From Pyxicephalus adspersus (lineage: Eukaryota; Chordata; Amphibia; Anura; Pyxicephalidae), in assembly GCF_032062135.1 (NCBI RefSeq), contig NC_092859.1, positions 122,737,842-122,801,841 on the forward strand: a DNA stretch of 64,000 nucleotides, given 5' to 3'. The first letter of the stretch is position 1. Each line of letters opens with the position of its first letter. A program made the position numbers and the translations under genes. This document shows positions 1-12,548 of the stretch, piece by piece. The notes beneath the pieces are model-generated. The model was not told the origin of the DNA and searched no databases. It saw only the letters and a program-made list of their open reading frames with translations.

Positions 1-3000
1 CACACTTCCTGAAATCAAACTATATTAAATTTTAGTGATCAATAGTCAGCAGATGAGGGAACCACGAAGCACAAAGCAACAAAAAAATTTGGACCAAATG
101 GAAAAACAAAAATATTGACTAGCTCTCATATGTATCCATCTCCATCTACCCAATTATTATTTTTTGTTTTTCAAAATAAAAACCATGGCTAATCTATTCT
201 CCAATTAAACGCCATAGAAGACAAACAAAATGAATTCCATTATTCAAGAGGACTAATACAGATATGCATAAAGAACAAAACACGGCAATATAAAGGTAAA
301 ACCTTATTTGAGGAAAAACAAACAGCAGATGTGGCATGGCATTAGTCTGTTAGCATTTAAAGTGTAATGGGTTCACTACTGTCCGGGAAAAAAAAACTTA
401 CTTACGAAAACCTTTCATCACTTCACGCACTAAAAAAAACTGAAACACGGAAAATTTTGTAACTGCAATACAAAGGATAGATCTGACTAACACTCATGAA
501 TGTGAGAGTAGGAGTAATTCTAAATCATTACTTTAGAATCATTACCCTAGATTTAGACGCTGAAACATTATCAAATAATTTAAAAATGCTAACCAAGCCT
601 CCTATGCTGCCAAATACCTTCCCCATGTAGACAGAACTAAGGAATTATTAATGCATTCATCAAGTAACTTTAAACGGACAGACAAGGTATGCCAGCTTTG
701 TCTACTCCTGGCAGCAAGCTTTTGAACTTTGCCAGTGGAAAAAGGGATAAATTATCTGCTATAATACTAAGATGCTGGAAATTTAACCAACTTTACCCCA
801 AATGTTAGGTTGCAAACATTTCAAGACATTGAGATAGGGAAATACATGTGAGGATTTAAAAGAAATATTGATCAAAGCATATAAGACACCCTTACTATAG
901 ATTATAAACTCTTCGAGGCAGGGTCCTCTCCTCCTCCTGTGTCACTGTCTGTATTCCTCTGTCATTTGCAACCCCTATTTAATGTACAACGATGCGTAAT
1001 ATGTTGGCGCTATATAAATCATGTTTAACAATGAAATAAACAATAATCAGTTTGAAAGGAAAGACTTTTTAAAACTGTTCACCACAAATATTAGAAGGCA
1101 ACTACAAAAGCTGTAATAAACCATGAGCAACCCATCCAGCAACCCAAGGGGCAGTACATAAATGATTTTACCATATTGCTGAAAAAAACATGGCTTACCA
1201 GCATCTATGGACAAAATAGAATCCCTATCAAATTAGAAATCTTCCTGCCAAAAAATATGCAAGTAAAATTGTTTAAAATTTCAAAATCAAGATCACATCC
1301 TCAACTCATTTAAAGCCTTGGGCAAGCAGATATAAGCATTAATTAGGTGGCTGTAAACCTGAAATAGCTAAATAAAGTCTCCTAGTCAGATACCCAATTT
1401 CTTTATTTAGGTTTTTAGCAACAACATGTTCTTGAACTTTACCTGAACTTAAATTATTAACCAATGTGTAACCTGGGCCTGTGAAAGGGTAATAAAAACC
1501 TTATGTAATGTCAATTTAATTTTGGCAACTAAGCAACTAAGAAAGCATTTCTTTGAGCTTCAACAGGTTGCACATTTTTGCAAAAAAGCTCCACATTTGC
1601 TTGCTGGTTACCCAACTTCATAAATCACTTTTACATTGGATGTTATCCTGTACAAAAAGCACACTCATGTTTATGCTTATCTTATGTGTTAAACTTAGAC
1701 TGGCCATTGCTAAATTCAAAACGCAGACCTTTCCTTTACCCGAAAATATTTGCAATACAGGGTTGCTTGAAATGACCATGACATGATTTCAGAAGAAGAA
1801 AACATCTTTTACTCCCTATTTTAGGCACATTGTACAGAAAGCTGTGGGCTAAAGGCCTCATCATAATAAAGTCAAGCTAAGCCAGAAAATTTATTTTTAA
1901 ATGCTTCTAAGTTAGTATCTAAATGCTGGAACAAATCACTACTTTTCGTTTCACTAAACCACTGGAATAAATACAAAAGGCTTGGAGCCAACTCTTTAAA
2001 GAATATATAGGTATATATAGTTATGTGTACACAAAAATGAACCCTTCCCCTTTACAAAACTTTTTTCAATAGGGCTATGCAGTGGAACCCTAAAGGTCTT
2101 TACAATACCTCCTAATGTTTTATGACAAACCTGCCAAGTAGATATGATAAGGTTTACATGTAGAAGCTCATTAGTCTCCCCCCTTCCCTGTATACATGTT
2201 GACTGACTCCTACTGGGAGCAGTATATCCTTTTGTGCTACACGTCTTGTATAGCAATGTCCTTCCTCTTTTGGGTTTTTATTGACCTCACTTCATGAGGG
2301 AGATATCCCCTTCCTTGCTTTAATGACATCCCTCCAATTGAACGACTTCTGACAATGTAGCTCCATCCAAAAAGATCCCAATGGTGGGCCCGACCTGCAC
2401 TCCTAGCTTCACATATAATAAATGGTTTTAGGCCTGGAAACAAATAATCTGTGTGGCCTGCCTAAGGTGGCCACCTTCCCAGCCAAAAAAAAATGTAACC
2501 ACATAGTTGGCATTTTTTAAAAGGTGTGCCTTTCTCACCTTTCACAATGAACATGGATAATTTTAAGGCGTGTGACCTTCTTGCCACATAGAAATCACAT
2601 ATCACATAATCACATATTTTTTATAGTTCTTTATATAATTGGAGAAGGTAATATTATGAGTAGCAAGAGTTGGATGCAGACAAAGGAAAAAAAACAATGA
2701 ACATGAGCAAAAATAGATAGCAGGCATGATTAAACACTCATGTAAAACAAGTCATCTAGATAAACAAGATAAACAGAACTCATCTGGTATTCAATGAGAA
2801 ATGATAACATACCTATTACAAAAGAAGCACCATCTTTTTAACCTGTAATGCTCCAGTAAATCACCACTGAGTGTATTTAGCAGTACACTTAGTATGTTGC
2901 ATTACTAGAAGCAGTGGAAACTGGGCTGAATTTATTACAGGGACGCCTGAAGCATGCAAACTTTAGCACACAGATCCAAACAACTCTGCCAAGGTTACCT

Positions 3001-3062
3001 CTTTTAGATCACCTGTTGTACATGTCCCTGCTTTTCCAATTTTAAATTACCACTAGAAATGC

Positions 3063-3065
<3 letters not shown>
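1..3065. other. Downstream intergenic DNA
   Basis: AT-rich. Apart from the LINE-tail fragment at 895-1040, short open frames on both strands show no family motif. No gene is claimed. Confidence 0.6.
895..1040 (+). repeat. LINE/SINE 3'-tail fragment
   Basis: TAGATTATAAACTCTTCGAGG, GGGTCCTCTCC, CATTTGCAACCCCTATTTAA and ATATGTTGGCGCTATATAAA match, in order, the 3' end of the LINE at 27565-27715. Confidence 0.8.
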
Positions 3066-3099
<34 letters not shown>

Positions 3100-3137
3100 T
3101 ATATATATACATATATATAATTATATATATGTATATA
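3066..3137. repeat. (TA)n microsatellite
   Basis: Nearly pure TA with a few interruptions (AAAT, ACAT, AATT). Confidence 0.95.
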
Positions 3138-3246
3138 TTTGAATCAAATAAAATGTTTGCAGCTGATACTTGCAGTTAATAGGTCCTTTGGGCCCAAGAC
3201 TGGTAAACGGTTGCTGTCATGGTGGCAGTGGTTTCTTTTACCTGCT

Positions 3247-3615
3247 GAGGACCTTGGTGGCGCTGTCTGCCGCTGCTTTCTGCTGATGGTGGTGGCTGGT
3301 AATGGCTGTTTTTCACTGCGGAGTGTCTCGAAGGTAGGTGCTGCAGATGCTTTCCGCTGATGGCCCTGGCTACTTTGCATTGCTGGGTGTATTGGTGGCA
3401 GTAGCTATTTTTCCTTTCTGAGTACTTTGGTGGTGGCGGCTGATTTTCGCTGTTGAGTATATTGGTGGTGGTAGCTTTTTTCCCTCTTGAGTGTCTTGCG
3501 AGTGGTGGCTGGTTTCCGGTGCTAAGTGTCTTGGCAGAGATGGTGTTTGCTTTGCTCAGCTAAGTGTCCTGTATTGGTGGTGGTGGCTGCTTTCCACGAC
3601 TGGGTGTCCTACAGA
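3247..3615 (+). repeat. Degenerate minisatellite, unit about 35 bp
   Basis: The marker GAGTGTCTTGGTGG-like word recurs at 3247, 3321, 3385, 3420, 3455, 3489, 3524, 3562 and 3602, mostly 34-40 bases apart (two gaps are double). Each unit adds TGGTGGTGGCTG and TTTCCGCTG-like stretches. It starts just after the TA repeat. Open frames across it are treated as by-products. Confidence 0.75.
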
Positions 3616-3619
3616 TCAT

Positions 3620-4226
3620 GAAATTCTGATGGCATGGAGGCTTCCACGGAATTATAAAGCCAAACTAAAGCCGAGCTTGAACAAGTCAAATTTTAATAGC
3701 AATCTAAATGTTTTGCATACAAATCTGTTTTATGGGCCAAATGGGCCTACTCAATAGGTTTTCAAATTTGAAAAGTTCAGTTCCAGGGGAGAAGAAAAAA
3801 AGAGATCCAGGAAGATCAGAGGTAATGTTGTAAATTCAGGCAAAGGTTGTACATGTTAGCCATTACAAGGTATAGGATCATCTTTCAATGTCCAATGTGT
3901 TCAATACATTGGGACCAGATTTGTAAGTTCATCAAGGATAATAGTTGTCAGTTTTTTATTATTCATCTTTCCAGTGAACTAAATAGAAAACATCTCTAAA
4001 ATTAGGAGTAGGGGAAAGATAAGCAATCATTTGGTGGCACTAAATATAAAGGAAACCAATTTATTCATAGCCCTGGATTTGTTCAGAATTTGCCTGTTAA
4101 GCAGTGGATCTTTACGTATAGTGAAGTGAGTACTAAGTTTCTAAGACTACAGACCCTTATCCACAGTTATTGACAGGAGACCACCACCAAATTTGCAACA
4201 TTGCGGCTTCCTGGCATCACTGTCTA

Positions 4227-4274
<48 letters not shown>

Positions 4275-5800
4275 TTGTATCCAGAGGCATTTTTAGCTTC
4301 TCCTCTTTCAAGCACTTTCAAGCTGATAAACTGCTGTTACTGTCAGGTTATACTTCTTAAAATATTGGGAGTTTATTTCCGCTGCTTTCAGAAGTAAGCT
4401 GTCTTTTAATGCCACATCATAGAAATCAGAAGAAACGTACAGTAAATTAGAGCTCATGCACAGTTCACATTTTACTGTATCTTTGCCTGTTTCTTTCATT
4501 GGTCTGTAGGTTATTCAATACACAAATATATTGCTATATGGAACAGCTAGGACTGCCTGTACAACCTTTAGCAGCAATGGCACTTCGGTATTTTGGAAAA
4601 AAATCTAGCCACTTTGCAGCACAAGAAGTGTCTGTCTTTTATTTTATCACTGGCATTGCAATGTTCAGCAAACAAAATTCTCTATATAATTCTTCACATT
4701 CCATATCTTTCATATTCAAAATTCCACAAACCTTTTGATGAAACTTTAGTAAAATTCAAACATAACAAAATGTTTGCTTTACTAAAGCACATTAATAGTT
4801 CTCTACAATAAAACTTTTGCTTGTGTTCGAGAATCTTTTGGGACTACGAGAAGCATTGTTGACTTTGAAGCCAAAAAATAATTATTTTAACTTGTTGTTT
4901 GTCCAAACTTTTTATAGAGTTTGAGAAAAAAATAAATGTATAAAAAAAATTTGTGCAAAAAAAAAAAAAAAAAAGTAAGGAAACCCTTAGCTAAGGTCTG
5001 CACTTAAAATGTCTTCTTGATCTTTTTTAAAGACCTGGATGACAGAACTGCTCTCTTTCAATTGCCAATTAAAAAGTAGTCTTTCAACTGTTGCAAACAG
5101 ACTTAGCCAATGTGTTGCGACGTGGCAAATAACTTTGTGGTAATCTTTTTGAGCAAAGTCAATTCAGGATTTCAATTCACTAACATATTTATCACTTCAT
5201 AAAAACTCATTAAAGACCTTATTTAAATGAACACATTATTCAGTTCATGTAGCAGTGCTATGTAGAAAATACCTTTTTTGTTAGAAACACATTAAACAGC
5301 TAAAGAAAAATATTTTTAATTGTCTTCATTATTAGCATCTGTAGCCACTGCAAAGTAACAGAACTTTTCTGCATTTCTTCAGTGGATAAGAAACAATATG
5401 TGAATTATGGTTTTACCATGATTGTTTGCACTTTTTCATTTGTTGAATGACTTCTTTTTTAACTTGTTTGAACAATGAGATAATAGGTAGTCATAATGAT
5501 TGTGTACAGTATGGAACATTTGAGTCAGTTCTGTCACAGTAACAACACATTGCTCTTTATTCTGTGCAGAAGTAAAAATGTTGAATGATGTTGCTCTTTT
5601 TCCTTTCCTTTAAATTGCAAAGATATGTTTTTCCACTTGCTTGCTATTTAAGTGCATCCACACCATCAAATTTCCCAGCAAATGTTCTTTGACATGCTTT
5701 GACAAGCAATGTGCTTTAATTTTATCTTTTATACTGGCCAGCCAAGACCTTACTATGGATCCTGAAACCTCTTATTAAGAATACAATTGTATTTTTGATG
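3620..5800. other. Intergenic DNA with a TA repeat
   Basis: Holds (TA)n at 4230-4271 and a poly(A) run near 4958-4974. The remaining AT-rich sequence shows nothing recognised. Confidence 0.6.
4230..4271. repeat. (TA)n microsatellite
   Basis: About 21 uninterrupted TA dinucleotides. Confidence 0.95.
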
Positions 5801-5810
5801 CTTATCCTAA

Positions 5811-6357
5811 GTGGTGTATCGTGACACCATAACTGCCGAGTTCTATTCCACGTTTAAAGATATACTAGCTCCTATTCCAGTGGCTGTTTATAGGTGCTGT
5901 CTAGAAAAGCGTTCGATGCCTTGGTCCACAAGAGTGTCATCCTTAGTTCTACTATCAAAGGGTAAAGAACCTACTAATATTAGGAACTGGAGGTATATAG
6001 CACTAAAATCTAGTACTAAAATTCTGTTTTCCAGATTGGTTAATGTTTCTTCATTACTGCTGGCAATTTGTCAGTTTGGTACAGTGAAAGGACGAAGCAT
6101 CTTGTTTAGGGAGATTTTAGAGAAAAGTAAAGTCATTGGCTATGGTAAATATATTGTCAGCCTTTGAAAGAGTGGACAGTGACTACTTATGGGCAATTTT
6201 GATAAAGTATGGCAGAAACTTCTCTTACATTAAAGAATGGCAAGGCAACACTTTTAGGGCAGAGACAGGGGAAAGGCAAGGTTGCCCTTTGAGATTACTT
6301 TTGTATGTCTTCGCTATAGATCCCGTTAAGAGATCTTTGCAGGAGTGTGGTTTCTAA
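5811..6357 (+). mobile_element. Degenerate Tx1/L1-clade LINE reverse transcriptase
   Basis: Frame pieces retain RT landmarks in the right order: VLLSKGKEPTNIRNWRYIAL with KILFSRL (finger region), QFGTVKGRSILF, then after a frameshift SAFERVDSDYLWAIL (where the first catalytic Asp would be expected), and GERQGCPLRLLLYVFAIDP. These match the NWRP...L, KAFDRV.H..L and RQGCPLS.LLY.LAIEP blocks typical of Tx1-type L1 elements. The copy is frameshifted, lacks the YxDD region and endonuclease, and cannot be active. Confidence 0.75.
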
Positions 6358-6535
6358 GGGGTGCCAATCCCCAACAGCCCTTCTCTCATTGTGGCATAAC
6401 TTTATCTGGCATTAGCCTTTTTGTTCTTGATTTTTATATACATTTTTGGGTTTTGGTTTCAGGTTTATTTAGGTGGTCACTTTGTACTTTAATAGGTATT
6501 ATCAGTTATCTGACAACTTTTAGAATATACTAAGT

Positions 6536-7807
6536 TTGCAAATTACAGGTACAGGCTTGTTGGAAATGGCATCCTTATCCAGTTTGGGAAGGTTTGTATC
6601 AGCCTATACTCTTAAGCATAAATGCATCAATTTTGCCTCAGATGCAAAATTTAAAGAGTCTCCATGGGTATACGTGCAGGAACTATTTGACCAGCAAACT
6701 AAAACCTATAAAAAGAATAAAAAGTTAAAAAGCCTAGCAATGGCAGGTATGTATGAAGCCTGCATGACCATGAGTGCCAGAATGAATACATTATAAGACC
6801 TGGTACAAAGTTCTGAAGAGAAAATAATAAAAATGGAAACAGCCAAACAAGATTTACTTCACCAGTTAAATACCACTACCTCCTTAAATGAGATGATAAG
6901 ATCTTCTCATGAAGAGCAAAGTAAAAATTATAGATACGCTCAAGGTGAGTTAAATAAATACAAGCAGGTATTGGGGAAATCTGAGACTGAGTGTGGTCAC
7001 CTTACTAGTGCCTATAAAGTAGCTCAAGAGCAAATCGCAGAAATGAAAAAAGGCAAACCCATTGACCAAACCAAGTGCAAGCAGAGAGAGGCACAGCTGA
7101 TACAAACTATTACTGTTCTTAAAGGAAGGGCAGGCATTGGTAACCAATTGGACCAAGATAAAAACACTGCACCAGCTTGTGCATATGACATGTCCATCAG
7201 TAAGGCTGCTTGCCAAGCCATTGCCAAGAGTAACCAGCAAATGGAAAGAGAGAACAAAACATTGCCTCTAGAGAAGGATCAGTTTGTTAATAAAATAGAA
7301 GGTCCTTCTATATCCTCAGGCAAGGAGAGAGTTGTACAACCCTCACATGCAAATGAAACTAGTGTGCCTTGTTTGTATAGTAGGACAGTGGCCTCATCCA
7401 GTGTTTGTAGGGAAGGTCATATGTCTAACAAAACCATTCCTTTGTACTGTAAACAGTCATCAACGGTTCCGGATATTCCAGGTCCTCAGTCTAAACCTGT
7501 GTCAGGGGTAAGAAAATGTTTTAATGCCTTTCACAAGATAAGATGCTATACTTGTGGACTATTCGGCCACATTGCCAGATTTTGTTTGTCCCTTTGTACT
7601 GAAAAGAGGATAAACCAACGTCCATATAAAACCTACAGACGTGATACTGAGGTGTATTCACCACGTTGGGGACCCATCTTCATAAACATAAGCCAGGGGT
7701 CTCTCTCAAAAATACATGTATTGAATTCTACAAGTATGAATTGTAGAGGGTCAGGAATAAGTGACCAAGCTGTTGGGAACCCCCCACAGAGAGTGCAATG
7801 TTATTAA
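6536..7807 (+). pseudogene. CCHC zinc-knuckle Gag-like or LINE ORF1-like frame, one internal stop
   Basis: One reading frame of about 423 codons, broken only by TAA at 6794-6796. The first part (LKHKCINFASDAKFKESPW) has no recognised motif. The centre, from 6797, is rich in E, K and Q with heptad-like leucines and probably forms a coiled coil. Near the C terminus, CYTCGLFGHIARFC fits a CCHC zinc knuckle (C-x2-C-x4-H-x4-C). Coiled coil plus CCHC fits a retroelement Gag or the ORF1 of a Tx1-type LINE. It lies downstream of the RT remnant, the reverse of LINE order, so they may be separate insertions. The family is unresolved. Confidence 0.55.
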
Positions 7808-7914
7808 TTAATTTGGAAGTTTTGTAGGAAAAATACAAATCAACGATGGAATCTCAGTATGACCCGGACAGGAAAATCTACAGGACCCTAAAACACACAG
7901 TACTTGGCTTTGGT

Positions 7915-7995
7915 ATATTTTATGTACAGTGCTACTTAATGCACAGCGCTGTATAATATGTTGGTATTATATAAATACTGTTTATTAATACCAAT
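7915..7995 (+). repeat. LINE/SINE 3'-tail fragment
   Basis: TGTACAGTGC, then GCACAGCGCTGTATAATATG, TTGGTATTATATAAATACTG and TTTATTAATA match the last part of the tail at 27565-27715. It lies 110 bases after the CCHC frame. Confidence 0.65.
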
Positions 7996-7999
7996 TAAT

Positions 8000-10000
8000 A
8001 TTATTTTATTATTAATGTTTTATTTCATTTTAAGTTTTGGTGTGTTTGAAGGAGAAGCCTCCAATTGTATAATTGCAGTCAGGTTGGAAAACAATTCAAC
8101 ATTTTTTGGTAGCTGTATTCTTTTGTTTTCTTTTCCATTTTGGGCCTGACTTGTACGTTGTTAAGTGATTCATTAACATACAAATCACTAGTCTTTTAGA
8201 GAAACTGCCTTTAGGAAAGGACCATTTAAAGGGAAGGTCATTCTGTCCCAGAACTTTTTTTTGTTGTTCGTTTTTAAAAGGCAGACATTTAATTTTTGGT
8301 TAAAAATATGGATTCAATGCTCCTTGACAATAAAAGTTAAATGGGTTAGGAAAGGAAGTTAAGGAAGTATTAAATCTATATTACTTTTTTTCCTGTGTCC
8401 TAAAGTTTTTGGAATTTTTACCTTATTGTTGCTTTGTCAGAATGTCTCTGACAAAAGCACACAGTTCTATTTTCTTTTTTTTTATATCTGATCCATGTTC
8501 CTTTGTTTGGGATTTACTCAAAGGGGGAGGTGTGTTTACTGGAAGTTACTCAAGGGGGGGGGGGATAGGTGTACTTAATATTAATAATATTTTCCCATAA
8601 TTTGAGAAGGTCCCCTGACTTTGTTCACACCTGATATTGATAATATTTTTCATTATCTAAGAGGATCCACTTACATTGGTCATACCTGTAATCAGAGTTA
8701 CCCCACAATAAGAAAATATTACCAAGTCATCATAATGGGTGTTTCAGTTCTTCACACTTTCATTGATTGAGTATTGTTTATGAGCAACTTCCCAGTGCAG
8801 TCTTACTATGTGCCATATTGGTTATAGATACAGATATACTTAGACTGATGAGACCTTAGTGAATAGTGAGTGATATAAATCAGTACCATTGTACTTAGGC
8901 TACCGTTGCCTGAGGCTAGCCTCCACTGAGGACATCTTCCTGAGACACACTTTTCTGGATTTGCTTTCATGCTTGCTTCTGGATAAACTTGTTTTGCTTC
9001 TTTGCAATTGCTTATCAATGTGACCTCTCCCAGAGGAACAGGAGGATTCTAGGTATCTGAGTGCCCATGCCATAGGGTATGTGAACTATTGTGGTCTGCA
9101 GCACATGGTAATAGTGAGTCCCCAGCCCGGGACTCTGCCAAGCTGGACGCATATTCTTGTAAGCTATCTGTTTCACAAGCTAATGGTCGATCCATAATGC
9201 TTACACAGCACTGATGGGAAGGATCGGTTACGTGCACCGCACTGCACAGCAGAAGGCATGCAAAGGGATGCAGACTTATGAAATGTGTGTAGTCTGATGA
9301 TGTGGGGATGACTACAGGTAGTGTATCTGGTAATATAGATATATAGATAATATAGTATAATCAATGTGACAGGTCTCAGTCCTATGTCTTAGTATATTTT
9401 ATCATTTACAACAATAATCCTCAAAGTATTAGTGACATGTGCCTATGTTAATGCATGTGCCCTAAGCATCCTTTAGGAGACAGGCGGATTCCAAGGCTCA
9501 CCAACCTACAGCTGTGAGTGTCTGCAATCAAGAAATACTTCTAATAAAGGCACAGAGTGCCCACGCCTATGATGGACTTGATTGATGGAGTAGTTGGGCA
9601 TATATCTTTTAAAACTATAATATTGGACTTTTCTACCACAATCATGAAAATTATGGACTGTTTAAGAAAGCACAATAGACTGCGGGGAACTACCTAAATT
9701 GCCTTTCTCTTTTTAACATATCAGAAACTTAATTCTAACTTTCAAAGAAAATTTTATTGCATATGCTAATAAATGAAGAATTGAGAATGATGAATGGAAT
9801 CCAGACATAAACGATCATTGTCGTAGTGTGGTTAATGCTTCGATAGCCACAAGCGGGGGTCTGTTGCACCTCAAAATTGTTTTTAGATATTTATAGATAT
9901 ATGTGAATAGATATATATATATATATATAATGTATGTGTATAGGTGCAGGAATGTTGTGTTTAAATATGGAACCTGTTTTTCTTTGTACTGGCCATCTGG
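8000..10000. other. Intergenic DNA
   Basis: Contains G-rich runs near 8560 and a short TA stretch at 9914-9932. Short frames on the minus strand near 8.8-9.36 kb have no family motif. Confidence 0.5.
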
Positions 10001-10019
10001 ATCACCTACGGGATGTCTT

Positions 10020-10720
10020 ATCAGTGGTTATCAAAGAACCTCAACCAAGGAACAATAAACAAAACAAATAATAAAACATGTCAGTACACAAGATCTAGTT
10101 CTCATAACAAACTGGTTACCAGTAGGACCCACAAGGGGTAATAAATCCATCAAGCCTGAGTTAGCAAGAGATGGATGAATAACTGGACAGGTGGGTTGGG
10201 TTGATGACCCAGCTGGACCTTTTGTTGACCCCTAAACTTAGATTCCAGCTCCAGATTCACATATCAAATTAAGCTGGGAGGTCCCTCAAATTACATTAAC
10301 CAACCCCAATCTAGTAGGGTGTGTGTCAACTGATGGTCATCATACAGAACACATCCACTAACCAATCCAAGAGCCCCACGGATACCTAATGGGAATTAAC
10401 TATATAAAAATGGGAACTGAGAGAACTTAAATCTCTCTTGTCTTGCTTGCTCTTGCTCGGGCTTGCTCTCTTTGTCTCCTGAGGGTCTCCTTAGGTAAGC
10501 TAGTAGTTAGGAGTAAGTAGGTTAGGAGTCCTGAGGTACCCATTAACCTCTTAGCATGTAGCTATAAGATTTTCCTGATTGTAGTCTTTTAGGTGTCTAT
10601 AGTATTATTGCATTACTTTGCCATTTTGTAATTACTATATTGTGTACTAAGCATTATTAGATTATTACAGTTACCTACTAATAACCTTATTTCCATGAAC
10701 TGTATATATTATTGATTGGA
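10020..10720 (+). promoter_or_regulatory. Possible solo LTR or orphan promoter
   Basis: CCAATCCAAGAG lies near 10362 and AACTATATAAAAATGGG, a TATA-like box, near 10400. About 40 bases later comes a TCTCTC/TTGCTTGCTCTTGCTCGGGC run, then GAGGGTCTCCTTAGGTAAG, which could be a splice donor. This CCAAT-TATA-pyrimidine order resembles the U3/R part of a retroviral LTR. No flanking TG...CA ends, primer-binding site or target duplication were identified, and no coding sequence follows. Confidence 0.3.
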
Positions 10721-10904
10721 GTTCAATTCAGTAAAAAAAGGTTTGACTTACCTGTAGAGAGGAAAAGGTGCTTTGGGAATGTTAAACTCTGGACTATATT
10801 TTTGACTCCTTGTTCCTGATGGTTTATTTTACTCTAAAAAAATACTCTAAAAAGAGGAAGGACCAAGGTGTCCATGGGCAATGTTTGTTCCTGGGAAGGT
10901 GATA

Positions 10905-11125
10905 CACTGGGCCTGAATTATCAATGAAATCCGCGCTGGTCGTACTTTCTGGGCATACTTTCGCGCTTCCAGCGAGCCGGTTTCCAGCGGTCTGGAGTCG
11001 AGTGCGCTCGTACACTCGCCCCCCTCACTGCCAGCCGGATTCCTGCCTTGATAATAATGAGCAATAGGGGTCACGAATCTGCCAATTAAGGCGATTAGAT
11101 TTCAGCTGCGCGATTAAGGAGGATC
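10905..11125. repeat. GC-rich segment, unidentified repeat
   Basis: A GC-rich island in AT-rich DNA, starting TGGGCCTGAATTATCAATG, containing several CG dinucleotides and CCAGCGAGCCGGTTTCCAGCGG, and ending at GCGCGATTAAGG. Its start resembles the end of MITE family C. No other copy was found in the window. Confidence 0.35.
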
Positions 11126-11142
11126 TGTTAAGCTGTCACTGG

Positions 11143-11207
<65 letters not shown>
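11143..11207. repeat. (TA)n microsatellite
   Basis: About 29 TA dinucleotides, followed by GTATATAG. Confidence 0.95.
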
Positions 11208-12304
11208 GCTTTGGATTCAATGCACGGTACTTTCGGGGGGTAGCAGCACCTCAAAACAGTAGGTAGGTGCCAAGCAACTGCAGTACTTGTTGTTTGGGTG
11301 CACTTGGATAAGTGTGATTGGGGTGAGTGGAATCAGGATGCTTTAATAAGGATCAGATGCAATGAAATAAAGGACACTTATCACTCTGAAGGAACATGGA
11401 TTTACCAAACTAAACAGTCATACAGTGTAACAAACATACGTACAAACTGTGCATGTACAATACAGAATGATTCTGAATAAAATTAAAATCACAAAATGCA
11501 CTTGTGTGCTAGAAACATCTTCCTACAAAACTAAATTGACAAACTGCTACTTCTATGATCCCGCCTAAGCAACTTGAACTAGATCATTTTATTTCCATTA
11601 TATTCAAAGTTATTATAGAATCATACCATCATACTCTCTTACCTGCAATAAAATGGATGATACTCCTTACCTTGATGGAAAATGGGTCTAACGCATAGAA
11701 AGTTCCTACCAGAAACAACTGAGTTTCCCCCTCCGCTTTCTATGCAACCCATATTTGAGTCCTCTCTTTAAAGCAAGATTTTTAGTTTCAGGGTGTCATT
11801 GCTAGAAGTGTAATCTGATTTTATTTTTATGGATGTCTATTTTACATACTTGACATTGGCTGGGTTGTTGATCTGTTGCTTTGCATTATCATGTGGACTG
11901 TTATGCATTATGCATATCATATGCACAGTAATAAGAGATACGTTTTTAAAATACAAATAGGTGTTTGTGTACTTCCCTAACTGACCATACTAACCAAACT
12001 ATCATTCTGAGAGGGTGCCAAAATGGTGCTTTTTAAAATAGTTCTCAAAAAAATTTTCCTTGCTATGACCCAAATATTTTTCAAGCTTTGATTTACGATG
12101 TTGCGTTAAAACAAATGTACTGGTGCACTTGAACTGGAACTACAGCACACTACAAAGCATGGTAATGCACTACCATGTATTGCATCACTAATAATTTTGC
12201 ATGCACCTTTAAAAGCATGTTAGGCAGCCCATCAAAATAAATGTGTTGGCTTAGCAAAACACACATTAAAGTGTGATATCCCTGTGATATGTAAAAGTGT
12301 TTTC

Positions 12305-12548
12305 CCTAAGACCTACTTCAATCCACTCTTGTTTCCAGAGATAAAACCCGCCCACCGCCCTGAGCCTGTGATCCATACGAGGGACGTGGTCTGCAGCTCT
12401 CGCCGGTGCGCCCCCCAAGCAGGGTCCTTCTCCTGACTCCACTGGGGGGTGCACTGGCCAGACCACCGCTGGTCTCCGTGCTCTTGTGGCCCACCTGTCA
12501 GACTGCCACGAACCACTAGTGGTCGGGTTGGGGACCCCTGCTCTAAAG
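12305..12548 (+). mobile_element. hAT (Charlie-type) non-autonomous element, family H
   Basis: Ends ACCACTAGTGGTCGGGTTGG then GGACCCCTG. The reverse complement CAGGGGTCCCCAACC is a typical Charlie-type hAT end. The interior CCCGCCCACCGCCCTGAGCC, GAGGGACGTGGTCTGCAG and CCGGTGCGCC match 35928-36275. Minus-strand open frames here are by-products. Confidence 0.65.

Noticed and set aside
3139..3757. Open frames in the 35-bp repeat region
   Set aside because: Minisatellites often stay open by chance; no start context, splice sites or domain support them.
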